Origin: JAHJDR01 sp964609965
Lineage (GTDB): Bacteria > UBA10199 > JADGCS01
Assembly: GCA_964609965.1 (NCBI GenBank)
Contig: CAZSTS010000002.1
Coordinates: 212,826 to 276,825 of the forward strand
Direction: 5' to 3'
DNA length: 64,000 nucleotides
In this document: in pieces, positions 42,853-51,352 of the stretch
Position numbering within the stretch: the first letter of the stretch is position 1
How the letters are laid out: every line of letters starts with the position of its first letter
Translations under genes and position numbers: made by a program
Notes under the pieces: generated by a model
What the model saw: the letters and a program-made list of their open reading frames with translations, nothing else
What the model was told of the DNA's origin: nothing
Database searches by the model: none

Positions 42853-43656
42853 TTAAAGTTGCTTCTTTGCCTGTTTTGTCAAATAAATCCAGAAAAAAAC
42901 AGCTAGAAGAATCGAAAGCAGGCTGATAAATTGTCCATTTGAGAGATAGGGTTCAATAATAAAACCTCTAATCAAATCACCACGGAAGAGCTCGATCACA
43001 GATCGTAAAATAGAATAAAGAATCATATAAATCAGAAAAACTGAACCATTAAACTTCTTTTTCTTTCTATAGAGAATCAAAGTTATCAGAATAATCATTT
43101 CGCCAAAAAATTCACCAAGCTGTGTGGGGTAGAGGGGAATGCCATGAGGTGCTACACCTTCTGCAATTTTTGGAAAAACAATGGCCAAGGGAAAATTAAT
43201 ATCGCATTGTTTGCCAAAACAACAGCCTGCAAAGAAACACCCTAAGCGTCCAAGCCCATGTCCTAAAGAAAGGGCGGGAGCAAAAACATCGGCGGCTTTG
43301 AAAAAAGGAATTTTGTATTTTTTTACTAACCAAATGCCGGTGATGACACAGGCAATTACGCCTCCCTGAAAGACAAGTCCTCCTTCCCAAACTCTAAAAA
43401 ATATCAAAGGATCAGACCAAAAGTTGGGAACAGAATGAACAACATAAAGAATACGTGATCCCACAAGACCTGTTACCATCAGGTAAAAAAGAAGATCCAT
43501 CATTCTATTGGGATCTAAACCAACAATTTTTGATTCACGTTTTGTCCACCAGATGCCAAGTAAAAATCCTATGGCTATCATGAGTCCGTAAATGTGGATG
43601 CTATGTCCGCCAACGAGAGGAATAACTTTTGGGAATGTAAAGAATATTGGATGCAT
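42853..43656 (-). CDS. lgt: Phosphatidylglycerol:prolipoprotein diacylglyceryl transferase
   Basis: The inner-membrane enzyme that adds diacylglycerol to the lipobox Cys of prolipoproteins, of which this window has at least six. The 267-residue protein has seven hydrophobic segments and the signature GRLGCFFAGCCFGK, plus HIYGLMIAIGFLLG at the start, GLVFQGGVI, and HGIPLYPTQLGEF. It sits directly downstream of the atp genes on the same strand. Confidence 0.97.
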   Translation of the reverse strand: MHPIFFTFPKVIPLVGGHSIHIYGLMIAIGFLLGIWWTKRESKIVGLDPNRMMDLLFYLMVTGLVGSRILYVVHSVPNFWSDPLIFFRVWEGGLVFQGGVIACVITGIWLVKKYKIPFFKAADVFAPALSLGHGLGRLGCFFAGCCFGKQCDINFPLAIVFPKIAEGVAPHGIPLYPTQLGEFFGEMIILITLILYRKKKKFNGSVFLIYMILYSILRSVIELFRGDLIRGFIIEPYLSNGQFISLLSILLAVFFWIYLTKQAKKQL

Positions 43657-43714
43657 ATGTTATTAGTACTACAATACTATATTAGAGTAAAGGATGGAGA
43701 GAGAGTGATGTTTC

Positions 43715-43963
43715 CTACTCTTCAGCGAGGATGGTTGCCTTATTATCTTTAATCACAAAAAGCCCGCTTGAGATTTCGTGCTTCTTTTCAATATCATTTA
43801 CAAGAAATTTCACTGTACCCTTTGTGAGCTCTGTGATGAAGTGGGTGTGGTTTGGCAAAATACCCATTTGTCCCCAGTGGGCAGGGATCGTGATTTGAGA
43901 GACAGCATCTTCTTTAGCTAAAGTTTTTTGAGGGGTGTGTATTTCTAATTCTAACTTTGTCAT
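43715..43963 (-). CDS. atpC: F-type ATP synthase epsilon subunit, short form
   Basis: The 82-residue product contains only the N-terminal beta-sandwich (MTKLELEIHTPQKTLAKEDAVSQITIPAHWGQMGILPNHTHFITEL). The C-terminal two-helix domain that inhibits ATP hydrolysis in most bacteria is absent. The stop is clean, so this is a natural short form rather than a frameshift, and the enzyme should lack epsilon-helix inhibition. A block of three hairpins separates it from atpD. Confidence 0.9.
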   Translation of the reverse strand: MTKLELEIHTPQKTLAKEDAVSQITIPAHWGQMGILPNHTHFITELTKGTVKFLVNDIEKKHEISSGLFVIKDNKATILAEE

Positions 43964-43971
43964 TTTCTTTT

Positions 43972-44048
43972 CCGGAGACTAAAGTCTCCGGCTATATCCT
44001 GTTGTCCCAAAGGGACAGAATGTTAAAGCCTGGGATTTTAATCCCAGG
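43972..44048. repeat. Three-hairpin palindromic repeat between atpD and atpC
   Basis: CCGGAGACT-AA-AGTCTCCGG, TGTCCC-AAA-GGGACA and CCTGGGATT-TT-AATCCCAGG lie in succession. The third resembles the hairpin between nuoB and nuoC at 14324-14342. Confidence 0.8.
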
Positions 44049-44063
44049 AAAATATTAGGCATA

Positions 44064-45479
44064 TTACGCAGCCATCTTTTGGGCCTTTTCTAAGGCTTCA
44101 TCAATGCTGCCTACCATGTAAAATGCCTGTTCAGGAAGATTATCATGTTTGCCTTCGCAAATTTCTTTAAACCCTCTGATTGTGTCTTCGAGTTTGACAT
44201 ATTTTCCTTCAATGCCTGTAAACTGCGAGGCCACAAAAAATGGTTGGCTGAGGAATTTTTGTATCTTTCGCGCTCTGCCAACCAAAAGTTTGTCTTCTTC
44301 AGACAATTCATCCATGCCTAAGATGGCAATGATGTCCTGAAGGTCTTTGTAGCGCTGTAAGAATTGTTGCACCTGTCTGGCTACAGCATAATGTTCGTCT
44401 CCCACAACGCTTGGGTCTAAAATTCTCGAAGTCGAATCCAAAGGATCAACAGCAGGATAAATACCAAGCTCAGCGATTTGTCTAGAGAGAACGGTTGTGG
44501 CATCTAAGTGAGCAAAGGCTGTTGCTGGTGCAGGGTCAGTGAGGTCATCTGCAGGTACATAAATCGCTTGAACAGATGTAATAGATCCTTTTGAGGTTGT
44601 GGTGATTCTTTCCTGAAGTCTTCCCATTTCGGTCGCCAATGTGGGTTGATAACCTACGGCCGAAGGCATACGGCCCAGGAGTGCTGACACTTCTGAACCT
44701 GCTTGTGTGAATCTAAAAATATTATCGATAAAGAGCAAAACATCTTGTCCTTCTTCATCTCTAAAATATTCAGCGCATGTCAAGGCTGACAATCCAACTC
44801 TGGCACGGGCTCCAGGGGGTTCGTTCATCTGACCATAAACCAGGCAGGTTTTGCCTAAAACACCAGATTCTTTCATCTCATTCCAAAGATCATTTCCTTC
44901 ACGAGTTCTTTCGCCAACACCAGCAAAGACTGAATACCCACCATGTTGCATACCAACGTTGTTGATGAGTTCCATGATGATTACTGTTTTGCCAACACCA
45001 GCACCACCAAACAAACCAATTTTTCCACCGCGAGAATAAGGCTCGAGCAGATCAATAACTTTAATTCCTGTTTCGAACATTTCTACATTCACATCTTGTT
45101 CGGTAAACTCAGGTGAAGGTTTATGTATAGGAGAATGTTTTTTTGCATTCACAGGACCCATTTCATCCACAGGATTTCCAACCACATTAATAATGCGTCC
45201 CAAAGTTTCGGGACCAACTGGCATTTGAATTGGCTTGCCTGTTGGGCCCACTTTTTGACCACGGGTAAGGCCATCGGTTGTGTCCATGGCAATTGTGCGA
45301 ACCGAGTTTTCGCCCAGATGCTGAGCGACTTCGAGAACAAGATTGTTTTCCTTGTCGTTGATCGCAGTATTCGTTGTTAGCAATGCCTCATTGATGTCTG
45401 GAAGATCTGTGTGATCAAATCTCACGTCAACAGCAGGTCCAATGACTTGTATGATGTATCCTAATTCTTTGTGTTCCAT
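44064..45479 (-). CDS. atpD: F-type ATP synthase beta subunit
   Basis: The catalytic subunit, 471 residues. The Walker A motif GGAGVGKT lies at residues 158-165. Also visible are ERTREGNDL with the catalytic Glu, VLLFIDNIFRFTQAGSEVSALLGRMPSAVGYQPTLA, and ALVDPLDST-like AVDPLDSTSR, all diagnostic of beta. Confidence 0.98.
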   Translation of the reverse strand: MEHKELGYIIQVIGPAVDVRFDHTDLPDINEALLTTNTAINDKENNLVLEVAQHLGENSVRTIAMDTTDGLTRGQKVGPTGKPIQMPVGPETLGRIINVVGNPVDEMGPVNAKKHSPIHKPSPEFTEQDVNVEMFETGIKVIDLLEPYSRGGKIGLFGGAGVGKTVIIMELINNVGMQHGGYSVFAGVGERTREGNDLWNEMKESGVLGKTCLVYGQMNEPPGARARVGLSALTCAEYFRDEEGQDVLLFIDNIFRFTQAGSEVSALLGRMPSAVGYQPTLATEMGRLQERITTTSKGSITSVQAIYVPADDLTDPAPATAFAHLDATTVLSRQIAELGIYPAVDPLDSTSRILDPSVVGDEHYAVARQVQQFLQRYKDLQDIIAILGMDELSEEDKLLVGRARKIQKFLSQPFFVASQFTGIEGKYVKLEDTIRGFKEICEGKHDNLPEQAFYMVGSIDEALEKAQKMAA

Positions 45480-45508
45480 AAAATATCCCTTACTAATTAC
45501 GGGCGGCC

Positions 45509-45545
45509 ATCCTCCTCCGCTAAGGCTACGGCGGACAGGCAGGGG
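45509..45545. repeat. GC-rich palindromic repeat between atpG and atpD
   Basis: CCTCCTCCGCTAAGGCTACG followed by GCGGACAGG forms a hairpin (TCCGC/GCGGA). Same family as the elements at 5957, 51156 and 56542. Confidence 0.65.
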
Positions 45546-45560
45546 GCTGCTCCTACTAAA

Positions 45561-46442
45561 TTATCTTAAAGCTTCAGCGCCATTAACAATGTCCATCAAT
45601 TCTGTTGTGATAGCGGCTTGTCTGGCGCGGTTGTATTGTAAAGTCAGGTACGAAATCATGTCTCCAGCATTGTTTGTGGCGTTTTCCATGGCTGCCATTC
45701 GTGCACCTAATTCTGAAGTGACAGATTCAAGGTGTGCACGATAAATTTGAATAGCAATGTATTGCTTAAGAATGCTTTCGTATAGTTCTATTTTTTCTGG
45801 TTCATAAATAAAATCAAATCCATAAGCAGGGGCTGTGTTTATTGTATCGCTACTGTCGAGAGTAATAGGGAGTAATCTTTGTTTTGTTATCTCATGGGTG
45901 ATGGTTGAGACAAAACTGTTATAAACAATATAATACTCATCGAGGTCATCTGATAAAAACCGATTAACAGCCTTGCTTGCTAGCCCAGTAGCGTCCTTAA
46001 AAGAAAGTTTATCAGCCCACCCTAGGTATTCATAGGCCATTTCAATGTGACGGACTTTAAAGAAATCGCGCGCTTTTTTTCCAATCACATTGATAGCAGT
46101 GTTTATGTTTTTTGCTTTCCATTCTTTGATCATGGATTCAGATTTTCTTAAAAGATTGGAATTAAAACCACCACACAACCCCTTGTTCGAAGTATAAATA
46201 AGGAGTTCGATATTGTTTGCTGTTTCTTTTTCTTTTAAAAGTGGGTGGACAACGTCATCATATGAGGCATGAACCATTTCTTTCACGACATCTTGTAGTT
46301 TATTGGCATAAGGTCGGTGGTTCATGAGATTTGATTGGGCACGCCGCAGCTTTGCCGCAGCTACCATTTTCATGGCCTTTGTAATTTTTTGCGTGCTCTT
46401 AACTGAGCCAATGCGTTTTTTTATGTCACTGAGTGTTGCCAT
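45561..46442 (-). CDS. atpG: F-type ATP synthase gamma subunit
   Basis: The central-stalk subunit. The N-terminal helix (IKKRIGSVKSTQKITKAMKMVAAAKLRRAQ) and C-terminal helix (ELGARMAAMENATNNAGDMISYLTLQYNRARQAAITTELMDIVNGAEAL) form the rotor coiled coil. 293 residues, normal. It lies 11 bp after atpA. Confidence 0.97.
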   Translation of the reverse strand: MATLSDIKKRIGSVKSTQKITKAMKMVAAAKLRRAQSNLMNHRPYANKLQDVVKEMVHASYDDVVHPLLKEKETANNIELLIYTSNKGLCGGFNSNLLRKSESMIKEWKAKNINTAINVIGKKARDFFKVRHIEMAYEYLGWADKLSFKDATGLASKAVNRFLSDDLDEYYIVYNSFVSTITHEITKQRLLPITLDSSDTINTAPAYGFDFIYEPEKIELYESILKQYIAIQIYRAHLESVTSELGARMAAMENATNNAGDMISYLTLQYNRARQAAITTELMDIVNGAEALR

Positions 46443-46452
46443 TGTTTAATAA

Positions 46453-47961
46453 TCAACCCTTAAACGTTTTTGTAAACTCCTCGATGGCTTGTTTGAGTTT
46501 TGTTTTTAAACATTCATCTAAAATTTTCTTAGACTTAATTTCATCGGTAAGCTCAGTTTTATTAGCCTTAATAAATGCTTCGAGCTCTTTGAGGTAACGA
46601 GCTATCTTGTTGGCTGAAATTTCATCCATGAATCCATTTGTGGCTGCAAAGATTTGGATGATCTGATGTTCAACAGGCATGGGCGTGTATTGACCTTGTT
46701 TGAGAATTTCTACCAGGGTTTTTCCTCGTGCCAGTTGCATTTGAGTGTTTTTGTCTAGATCAGATCCAAATTGAGCAAAGGCAGCTAACTCACGAAACTG
46801 AGCGAGCTCAAGTCTGAGTGTTCCTGCGATTTGTTTCATGGCTTTGATTTGAGCACTGCCACCAACTCGAGATACGGAAAGGCCCACATTAACAGCGGGA
46901 CGTACGCCTGAATAAAACAAATCTGTTTCTAAATAAATTTGTCCATCTGTAATAGAAATTACGTTTGTGGGAATGTAAGCCGAGACATCACCTGCCTGCG
47001 TTTCGATAATGGGTAGCGCTGTGAGAGAGCCTCCACCATGTTCATCATTGAGTTTTGCAGCGCGTTCTAAAAGTCTTGAATGCAGATAAAAAACATCTCC
47101 TGGAAAGGCTTCACGACCTGGGGGGCGTCTTAAGAGCAAAGAGAGTTGTCTATAGGCAACAGCTTGCTTGGAGAGATCATCGTAAATAATCAAAGCGTGT
47201 TTGCCTGAATCACGATAATGTTCAGCCATTGTACAACCAGAATAGGGGGCAATAAATTGTAGAGGTGCTGGATCAGAAGCTGTGGCTGAAATCACTGTGG
47301 TGTATTCCATGGCGCCGTGTTGTTTGAGTTTGTCCACTACTCGAGCGACAGTTGATTGCTTTTGCCCAATGGCTACATAAAAACAAAAAACATCTTGGCC
47401 TTTTTGATTGATGATTGTGTCAATAGCGATGGCTGTTTTTCCTGTTTGCCTGTCACCAATGATAAGCTCACGTTGGCCACGTCCAATAGGGATCATAGAG
47501 TCAATGGCCTTAATGCCAGTTTGAAGAGGTTCGTGAACGGAGCGTCTGGCTACGATTCCTGGGGCCTTGATTTCAATACGTCTTGTTTCTTTTGATTCAA
47601 TTGGTCCGAGACCATCGATGGGTTCACCAAGAGCATTGATCACGCGACCTGTGACTGCCTCGCCAACAGGGACTTCGGCAATTTTGTTTGTGCGTTTGAC
47701 AAGGTCTCCTTCACGAATCCCTACATCATCGCCCATAATAGCAATCCCTGCATTGTCTTCTTCTAAATTGAGGACAACACCTTTAACTCCATTGCTAAAT
47801 TCAAGGAGCTCGCCTGCTTGGGCGTTTTCAAGACCATGAATACGGGCAATGCCATCACCGACTGAAATGACCGTACCTGTTTCGGCATAATCAACTTTTT
47901 TGCCATAATCGACGATCTCTTTTTTAATAATTTCACTAATTTCTTCTGCTCTTATTTGCAT
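46453..47961 (-). CDS. atpA: F-type ATP synthase alpha subunit
   Basis: The non-catalytic nucleotide-binding subunit. I chose the ATG at 47961 (MQIRAEEISEIIKKEI), the usual alpha start. An in-frame extension of nine residues upstream is translated octamer array. The Walker A motif GDRQTGKT lies at residues 169-176. VYLHSRLLERAAKL-type (DVFYLHSRLLERAAKLND), PIIETQAGDVSAYIPTNVISITDGQI and the arginine finger region GVRPAVNVGLSVSRVGG are present. 502 residues. Confidence 0.98.
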   Translation of the reverse strand: MQIRAEEISEIIKKEIVDYGKKVDYAETGTVISVGDGIARIHGLENAQAGELLEFSNGVKGVVLNLEEDNAGIAIMGDDVGIREGDLVKRTNKIAEVPVGEAVTGRVINALGEPIDGLGPIESKETRRIEIKAPGIVARRSVHEPLQTGIKAIDSMIPIGRGQRELIIGDRQTGKTAIAIDTIINQKGQDVFCFYVAIGQKQSTVARVVDKLKQHGAMEYTTVISATASDPAPLQFIAPYSGCTMAEHYRDSGKHALIIYDDLSKQAVAYRQLSLLLRRPPGREAFPGDVFYLHSRLLERAAKLNDEHGGGSLTALPIIETQAGDVSAYIPTNVISITDGQIYLETDLFYSGVRPAVNVGLSVSRVGGSAQIKAMKQIAGTLRLELAQFRELAAFAQFGSDLDKNTQMQLARGKTLVEILKQGQYTPMPVEHQIIQIFAATNGFMDEISANKIARYLKELEAFIKANKTELTDEIKSKKILDECLKTKLKQAIEEFTKTFKG

Positions 47962-47966
47962 TTTCG

Positions 47967-48044
47967 TCGAACCTACGAACCTACGCACCTACGAGCCTAC
48001 GTTAAAAACGCTGGCTCGGTGGATCATTGGCTCATTGGATCATT
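47967..48044. repeat. Two octamer arrays at the atpH-atpA junction
   Basis: Units TCGAACCT, ACGAACCT, ACGCACCT, ACGAGCCT, then from 48013 GGCTCGGT, GGATCATT, GGCTCATT, GGATCATT. The second array includes the last codons and the stop codon of atpH (- strand), so the repeat defines that protein's C-terminus. Confidence 0.85.
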
Positions 48045-48571
48045 TTCTGTTTAATATCCTCTAACTGTTTCTTTAAAGTGTAGTCATAAATATTATCATT
48101 AATTTTTACTAAAACGCCTCCAAGTACTTGAGGCTCAATTTGTTTTTTTAAAATCATTGTCTTCTTTGTTGCTTTTGCAAAGTGCTCTTCAAGCTCCTTG
48201 TATTGCTCTGTTGGGAGCTCACTGGCTGTGATGACTGTCATGATACTGCGCTTCATGGTCTGGTTTGCCAGGTCATGATAAGCCGCGTAGATGTCTTGTA
48301 ATAGGGGTAAACGATTCTTTTTTAAGAGAAGTTTAAGTAACTTTAGAAGAATAGCGCTTAGGCCTAATCGGCTTGTTATTTCATCGAGAACATTGAGACG
48401 TTTTTGGAGCTCAAAACCGCTATTAGCTAAAGTGACGATAAGAATTTTGTTCAGTTGGCACTGTTCTACAAACGCACTGAACTCATGGTCAATGGGCTCG
48501 ACTTGGTTTTCTTTTTTTGCCAGACCAATCAAAGCCCGGGCATATCTTTTTGCAATAATGGATTCTATCAC
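48032..48571 (-). CDS. atpH: F-type ATP synthase delta subunit
   Basis: The peripheral-stalk connector (OSCP family), 179 residues. MIESIIAKRYARALIGLAKKE at the start and a C-terminal ILKKQIEPQVLGGVLVKINDNIYDYTLKKQLEDIKQKM are canonical. Its final residues (MIQ-stop) are encoded in an octamer array. The start overlaps the atpF stop by 4 bp. Confidence 0.95.
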   Translation of the reverse strand: MIESIIAKRYARALIGLAKKENQVEPIDHEFSAFVEQCQLNKILIVTLANSGFELQKRLNVLDEITSRLGLSAILLKLLKLLLKKNRLPLLQDIYAAYHDLANQTMKRSIMTVITASELPTEQYKELEEHFAKATKKTMILKKQIEPQVLGGVLVKINDNIYDYTLKKQLEDIKQKMIQ

Positions 48572-49125
48572 GTGGTGCTCGCGTCCTTAATTTGATAAAT
48601 AAATTCTTGTCCTAATCGTTCATGAAGCTCAGGTGTCATGGCCCCTCTTATTTTCTGTTCTGCTAGTTTTGTGGCCTGTTCTGCTGCTTCGGTTTTGAGT
48701 GCTTGAGTTGCTTTGTAAGCCTCTTGCTCTGCCAGTTGCTTTGTGTCTTTGAGAATTTTGCTGCTTAAGTCCTGCGCAGCTTTTAAAATTTGTTCTTTTT
48801 CGTTTTCGGTGTTGCGTTCAATGGTATCCATGTATTCTTTTTGATCGCTGTCTGCGCGGCTGAGTTTGCTCTCAATATTCTCATGTTCTTTAAGGGCTGC
48901 GGTATGGCTCTTTTTGGCTTTATTAATTTGTTCTTGCGTGTTTGAGGCTCTTTCCTGAAAAGCTTGTTTTATGAGCTTAGAGGTAGATAAATAAAGCAAG
49001 AAAAAGAGCAGGAAAAAGTTTTCGAAGGCGTACACAATAGCGAGCTTATCCAATACAAAGAAATTAATTAATGCGATAATGGTGTATACAGTGAGGGCTA
49101 TTATGAGTAGGTATTTCTTATTCAT
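48568..49125 (-). CDS. atpF: F-type ATP synthase subunit b
   Basis: The peripheral-stalk membrane subunit of 185 residues. Two hydrophobic segments (YLLIIALTVYTIIALINFFVL and FENFFLLFFLLYL) are followed by a long charged coiled coil (EQINKAKKSHTAALKEHENIESKLS...). Two membrane segments rather than one is slightly unusual. It overlaps the b' gene by 8 bp and atpH by 4 bp. Confidence 0.85.
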   Translation of the reverse strand: MNKKYLLIIALTVYTIIALINFFVLDKLAIVYAFENFFLLFFLLYLSTSKLIKQAFQERASNTQEQINKAKKSHTAALKEHENIESKLSRADSDQKEYMDTIERNTENEKEQILKAAQDLSSKILKDTKQLAEQEAYKATQALKTEAAEQATKLAEQKIRGAMTPELHERLGQEFIYQIKDASTT

Positions 49126-49552
49126 CCCTGTTATTTTCTAAGAGTTTTTCATAAATCTCGTTTGCCAAAACAGTGGCGTTACTTTCAAGCTGGGTGCGTG
49201 CTTTGTCAGTCTGATCTTCACAAACTCTTCTTGATTCAGATAAATGTGCAGCAGCCTGCTGGCGTGCTTTATCAATTATTTGATTGCGCGACGCAGTGGC
49301 TGATTTTAACACACGCTCTCTAAGGTTCTTTCCTTGGAGGGCCGTTTCTTCCATACGTTTGTTGTACTTTTCTTCTTTGGTTTTTGCTTGAGAAAGAAAG
49401 TCTTCGGCTTTCTTTTCGAGATCATCTGTATGAGCGCTTCTTTCTGTCAGGATTTTTAATGTGGGTTTAAACACGAGAAAATGCAATGTTACTAGACTTA
49501 TTATAAAAATACACCACATATAAACGATTGAGATGTCGGGAAGTAAGTGCAT
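49118..49552 (-). CDS. F-type ATP synthase subunit b'
   Basis: The second peripheral-stalk subunit. It has one N-terminal membrane helix (VYMWCIFIISLVTLHFLVFKPTLKIL, with the typical FLVFKP turn) followed by a coiled coil. 144 residues. b and b' occur as a heterodimer in phototrophs and in many deltaproteobacteria and relatives. The F0 subunits a and c are not encoded upstream here, so they must be elsewhere. Confidence 0.88.
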   Translation of the reverse strand: MHLLPDISIVYMWCIFIISLVTLHFLVFKPTLKILTERSAHTDDLEKKAEDFLSQAKTKEEKYNKRMEETALQGKNLRERVLKSATASRNQIIDKARQQAAAHLSESRRVCEDQTDKARTQLESNATVLANEIYEKLLENNRDE

Positions 49553-49562
49553 AGTAATCTAA

Positions 49563-49602
49563 AAGTCCAAATTCCAAATCCCAAACAAATTCCAAATTCC
49601 AA
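49563..49602. repeat. Heptamer array (AATTCCA type) upstream of the atp genes
   Basis: AAGTCCA, AATTCCA, AATCCCA, then AACAA and two AAATTCC units. It lies 10 bp before the b' start codon, in its leader. Confidence 0.75.
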
Positions 49603-49711
49603 TGATCAAACAAGAGGAACATTAGAATAACTCATGAAATTTACGAGAAATTTGGTGTCAAATTCTTACGGAAACGGGGGATTACATTGATGTTTTTTGA
49701 GTGTCAAGAAA

Positions 49712-50458
49712 TCACAAGGACTCGTCTTGTTGAATGCGCTCTAGTTCCTTTTTTTTGGAGTTAGCAAGATCAATTTTGTCCATTTTTTCAAGTGCTTGGA
49801 TCCAATACGTGTACAATTCGACGCGCTTTTTGAAACGGGGATTTAAGGCAAGAATGTTCTCAAAAATATGACTAGCTTCCTTATATTTGTTTTGATGATA
49901 TAGGTTTATAGCTTCCATGTAATTTTTGAAAATGCGAGTTGCTTCTGTGTTTTTTGTTGATTGCTCTGTGAGGGGCGTATCAAGGCTAGAAGTTTCTATA
50001 TTATCACTTACAACTCTGGTGGCAGTGGCGGTTGAAGAGTCCAACCCATTACCAGTTTGTACGATTTCTTTAGCCGTAGGATGAGAGAAGGGGATTTCGG
50101 ATTTTCGCAATTCTTTTAAAGCAAAACTCAAACCAACGATAACAAAAATCATTGTGCCCCAAGCAAGGCTTCGAGGAACAGGGATTCCCAGAAATGATTT
50201 TTTTAGAAGTTTACTGATAAAACCAGGGTGAACCTGTTTGGCTGCCATGCGTCTCACCTTTTCGATCGTGTGAGGCTTTGGTTGCTGCAAAGGAAAGTCT
50301 TTAAATTTTTCTTCGATTTGTTCAAAATCAGTTAAAAGATTTTTTTCTTCAGGGTGAGACGTAAAGTAGTCCTCGATCTGCCGTGTTAGGACTGGATCGG
50401 TGATCTTTAAGTGATAATCAAAAAGTTGGTCGTTTGTTGGTTTGAATTCTTGTGTCAT
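49712..50458 (-). CDS. Probable anti-sigma factor with single membrane helix
   Basis: The 248-residue product has a cytoplasmic N-terminal region (residues 1-~95, helical, without the zinc HCC motif), one transmembrane helix (AWGTMIFVIVGLSFAL near 104-119), and a periplasmic part. The periplasmic part has a Ser/Thr linker and a TPR-like end (AINLYHQNKYKEASHIFENILALNPRF). Its start overlaps the ECF sigma factor stop by 4 bp, the standard sigma/anti-sigma arrangement. Function is inferred from position and topology; I see no strong family match. Confidence 0.7.
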   Translation of the reverse strand: MTQEFKPTNDQLFDYHLKITDPVLTRQIEDYFTSHPEEKNLLTDFEQIEEKFKDFPLQQPKPHTIEKVRRMAAKQVHPGFISKLLKKSFLGIPVPRSLAWGTMIFVIVGLSFALKELRKSEIPFSHPTAKEIVQTGNGLDSSTATATRVVSDNIETSSLDTPLTEQSTKNTEATRIFKNYMEAINLYHQNKYKEASHIFENILALNPRFKKRVELYTYWIQALEKMDKIDLANSKKKELERIQQDESL

Positions 50459-51072
50459 ACGGCTTTCTCAAACAATTGTTTACGTTTTACAATGCCACGC
50501 AACGTTTCAAGTGCGTATCGATACCGTGACTTTGCTGTGTTGCTAGAACAGTCCATTGAATTTCCAATTTCTTCAAAGGTCAGTTCCATGACTACCTTTA
50601 GATAAAAGGTTTCACGTTGTTCCAAAGGCAGTTTATCAAGTAACGTTTCAAATTCTTTGTTTTCAAACTGGATGGTTAAATTTTCGTCTGGTGACCTTGT
50701 ATCTGAAGCAATCTTATCAGCAAGCGGTCTATGAGTATCATCTCTAATGTCACCATCCAGGCTGTCGGTCAAAAAGGCGCGTTTTCTCTTCCTGGTAAAA
50801 TCTATGCAGGTATTCTTGCATATTGTAACCAACCATGACTTAAACGATACGGATTCCCTAAAAAGTTCTTTATTTTTACAGACTTTGAAAAAAACATCTT
50901 GAAATATCTCATCTGCTTCAGAGGCATTATGCACATACCTCATGATGAGGCTGTAGATAAGTCCTTGAGTTCTTTTAAGAATTTCGTCAAAGGCCTTGGT
51001 GTCACCCCCAATATAGCGGTTAAATAGGATTTCGTTAGTGAGGTTTGGATAGTCTTTTACGTCAAAGTCCAT
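50455..51072 (-). CDS. ECF-type RNA polymerase sigma-70 family factor
   Basis: 205 residues with regions 2 and 4 only. Region 2 reads GLIYSLIMRYVHNASEADEIFQDVFFKVCKNKELFRESVSFKSWLVTICKNTCIDFTRKRKR. Region 4 is LPLEQRETFYLKVVMELTFEEIGNSMDCSSNTAKSRYRYALETLR. It probably responds to an envelope signal through the downstream membrane protein. Candidate targets include the two lipoprotein genes that share the CACAAC/CGATAA motif (inference). Confidence 0.95.
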   Translation of the reverse strand: MDFDVKDYPNLTNEILFNRYIGGDTKAFDEILKRTQGLIYSLIMRYVHNASEADEIFQDVFFKVCKNKELFRESVSFKSWLVTICKNTCIDFTRKRKRAFLTDSLDGDIRDDTHRPLADKIASDTRSPDENLTIQFENKEFETLLDKLPLEQRETFYLKVVMELTFEEIGNSMDCSSNTAKSRYRYALETLRGIVKRKQLFEKAV

Positions 51073-51126
51073 GATATTATTAAGTAATATTCTACAATTA
51101 TGCTTCTATTCTTTGTGGGTTGCCCA

Positions 51127-51155
51127 CAGATACTGTTTTTTTATAATAATTTCAA
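51127..51155 (-). promoter_or_regulatory. Candidate sigma70 promoter of the ECF sigma operon
   Basis: On the - strand TTGAAA (51155-51150), 17 bp, TATCTG (51132-51127), 55 bp upstream of the start codon. A GTGGG-TTG-CCCAC hairpin lies in the leader. Confidence 0.4.
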
Positions 51156-51192
51156 TCCTCCTTCATCAGCCTAGGCTGACTTCGCAGGACGG
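51156..51192. repeat. GC-rich palindromic repeat upstream of dnaX
   Basis: CCTCCTTCATCAGCCTAGGC... with the perfect palindrome TCAGCCTAGGCTGA at its centre, then CGCAGGACGGG. A member of the CCTCC...ACAGG family. Confidence 0.6.
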
Positions 51193-51352
51193 GTTGCTTT
51201 AGTTTTGTTTTCCATGGCTTTTACGTAATTCTAGATCATTGATTTTTACTTAGAATTTATATTGCTACTTCCTCACCTTGATCCATTGACAATGGACTCA
51301 GGCATATTTAAATGACTTTCTCATTCCCACAGTGTGGGGTGGAACTCTCATT

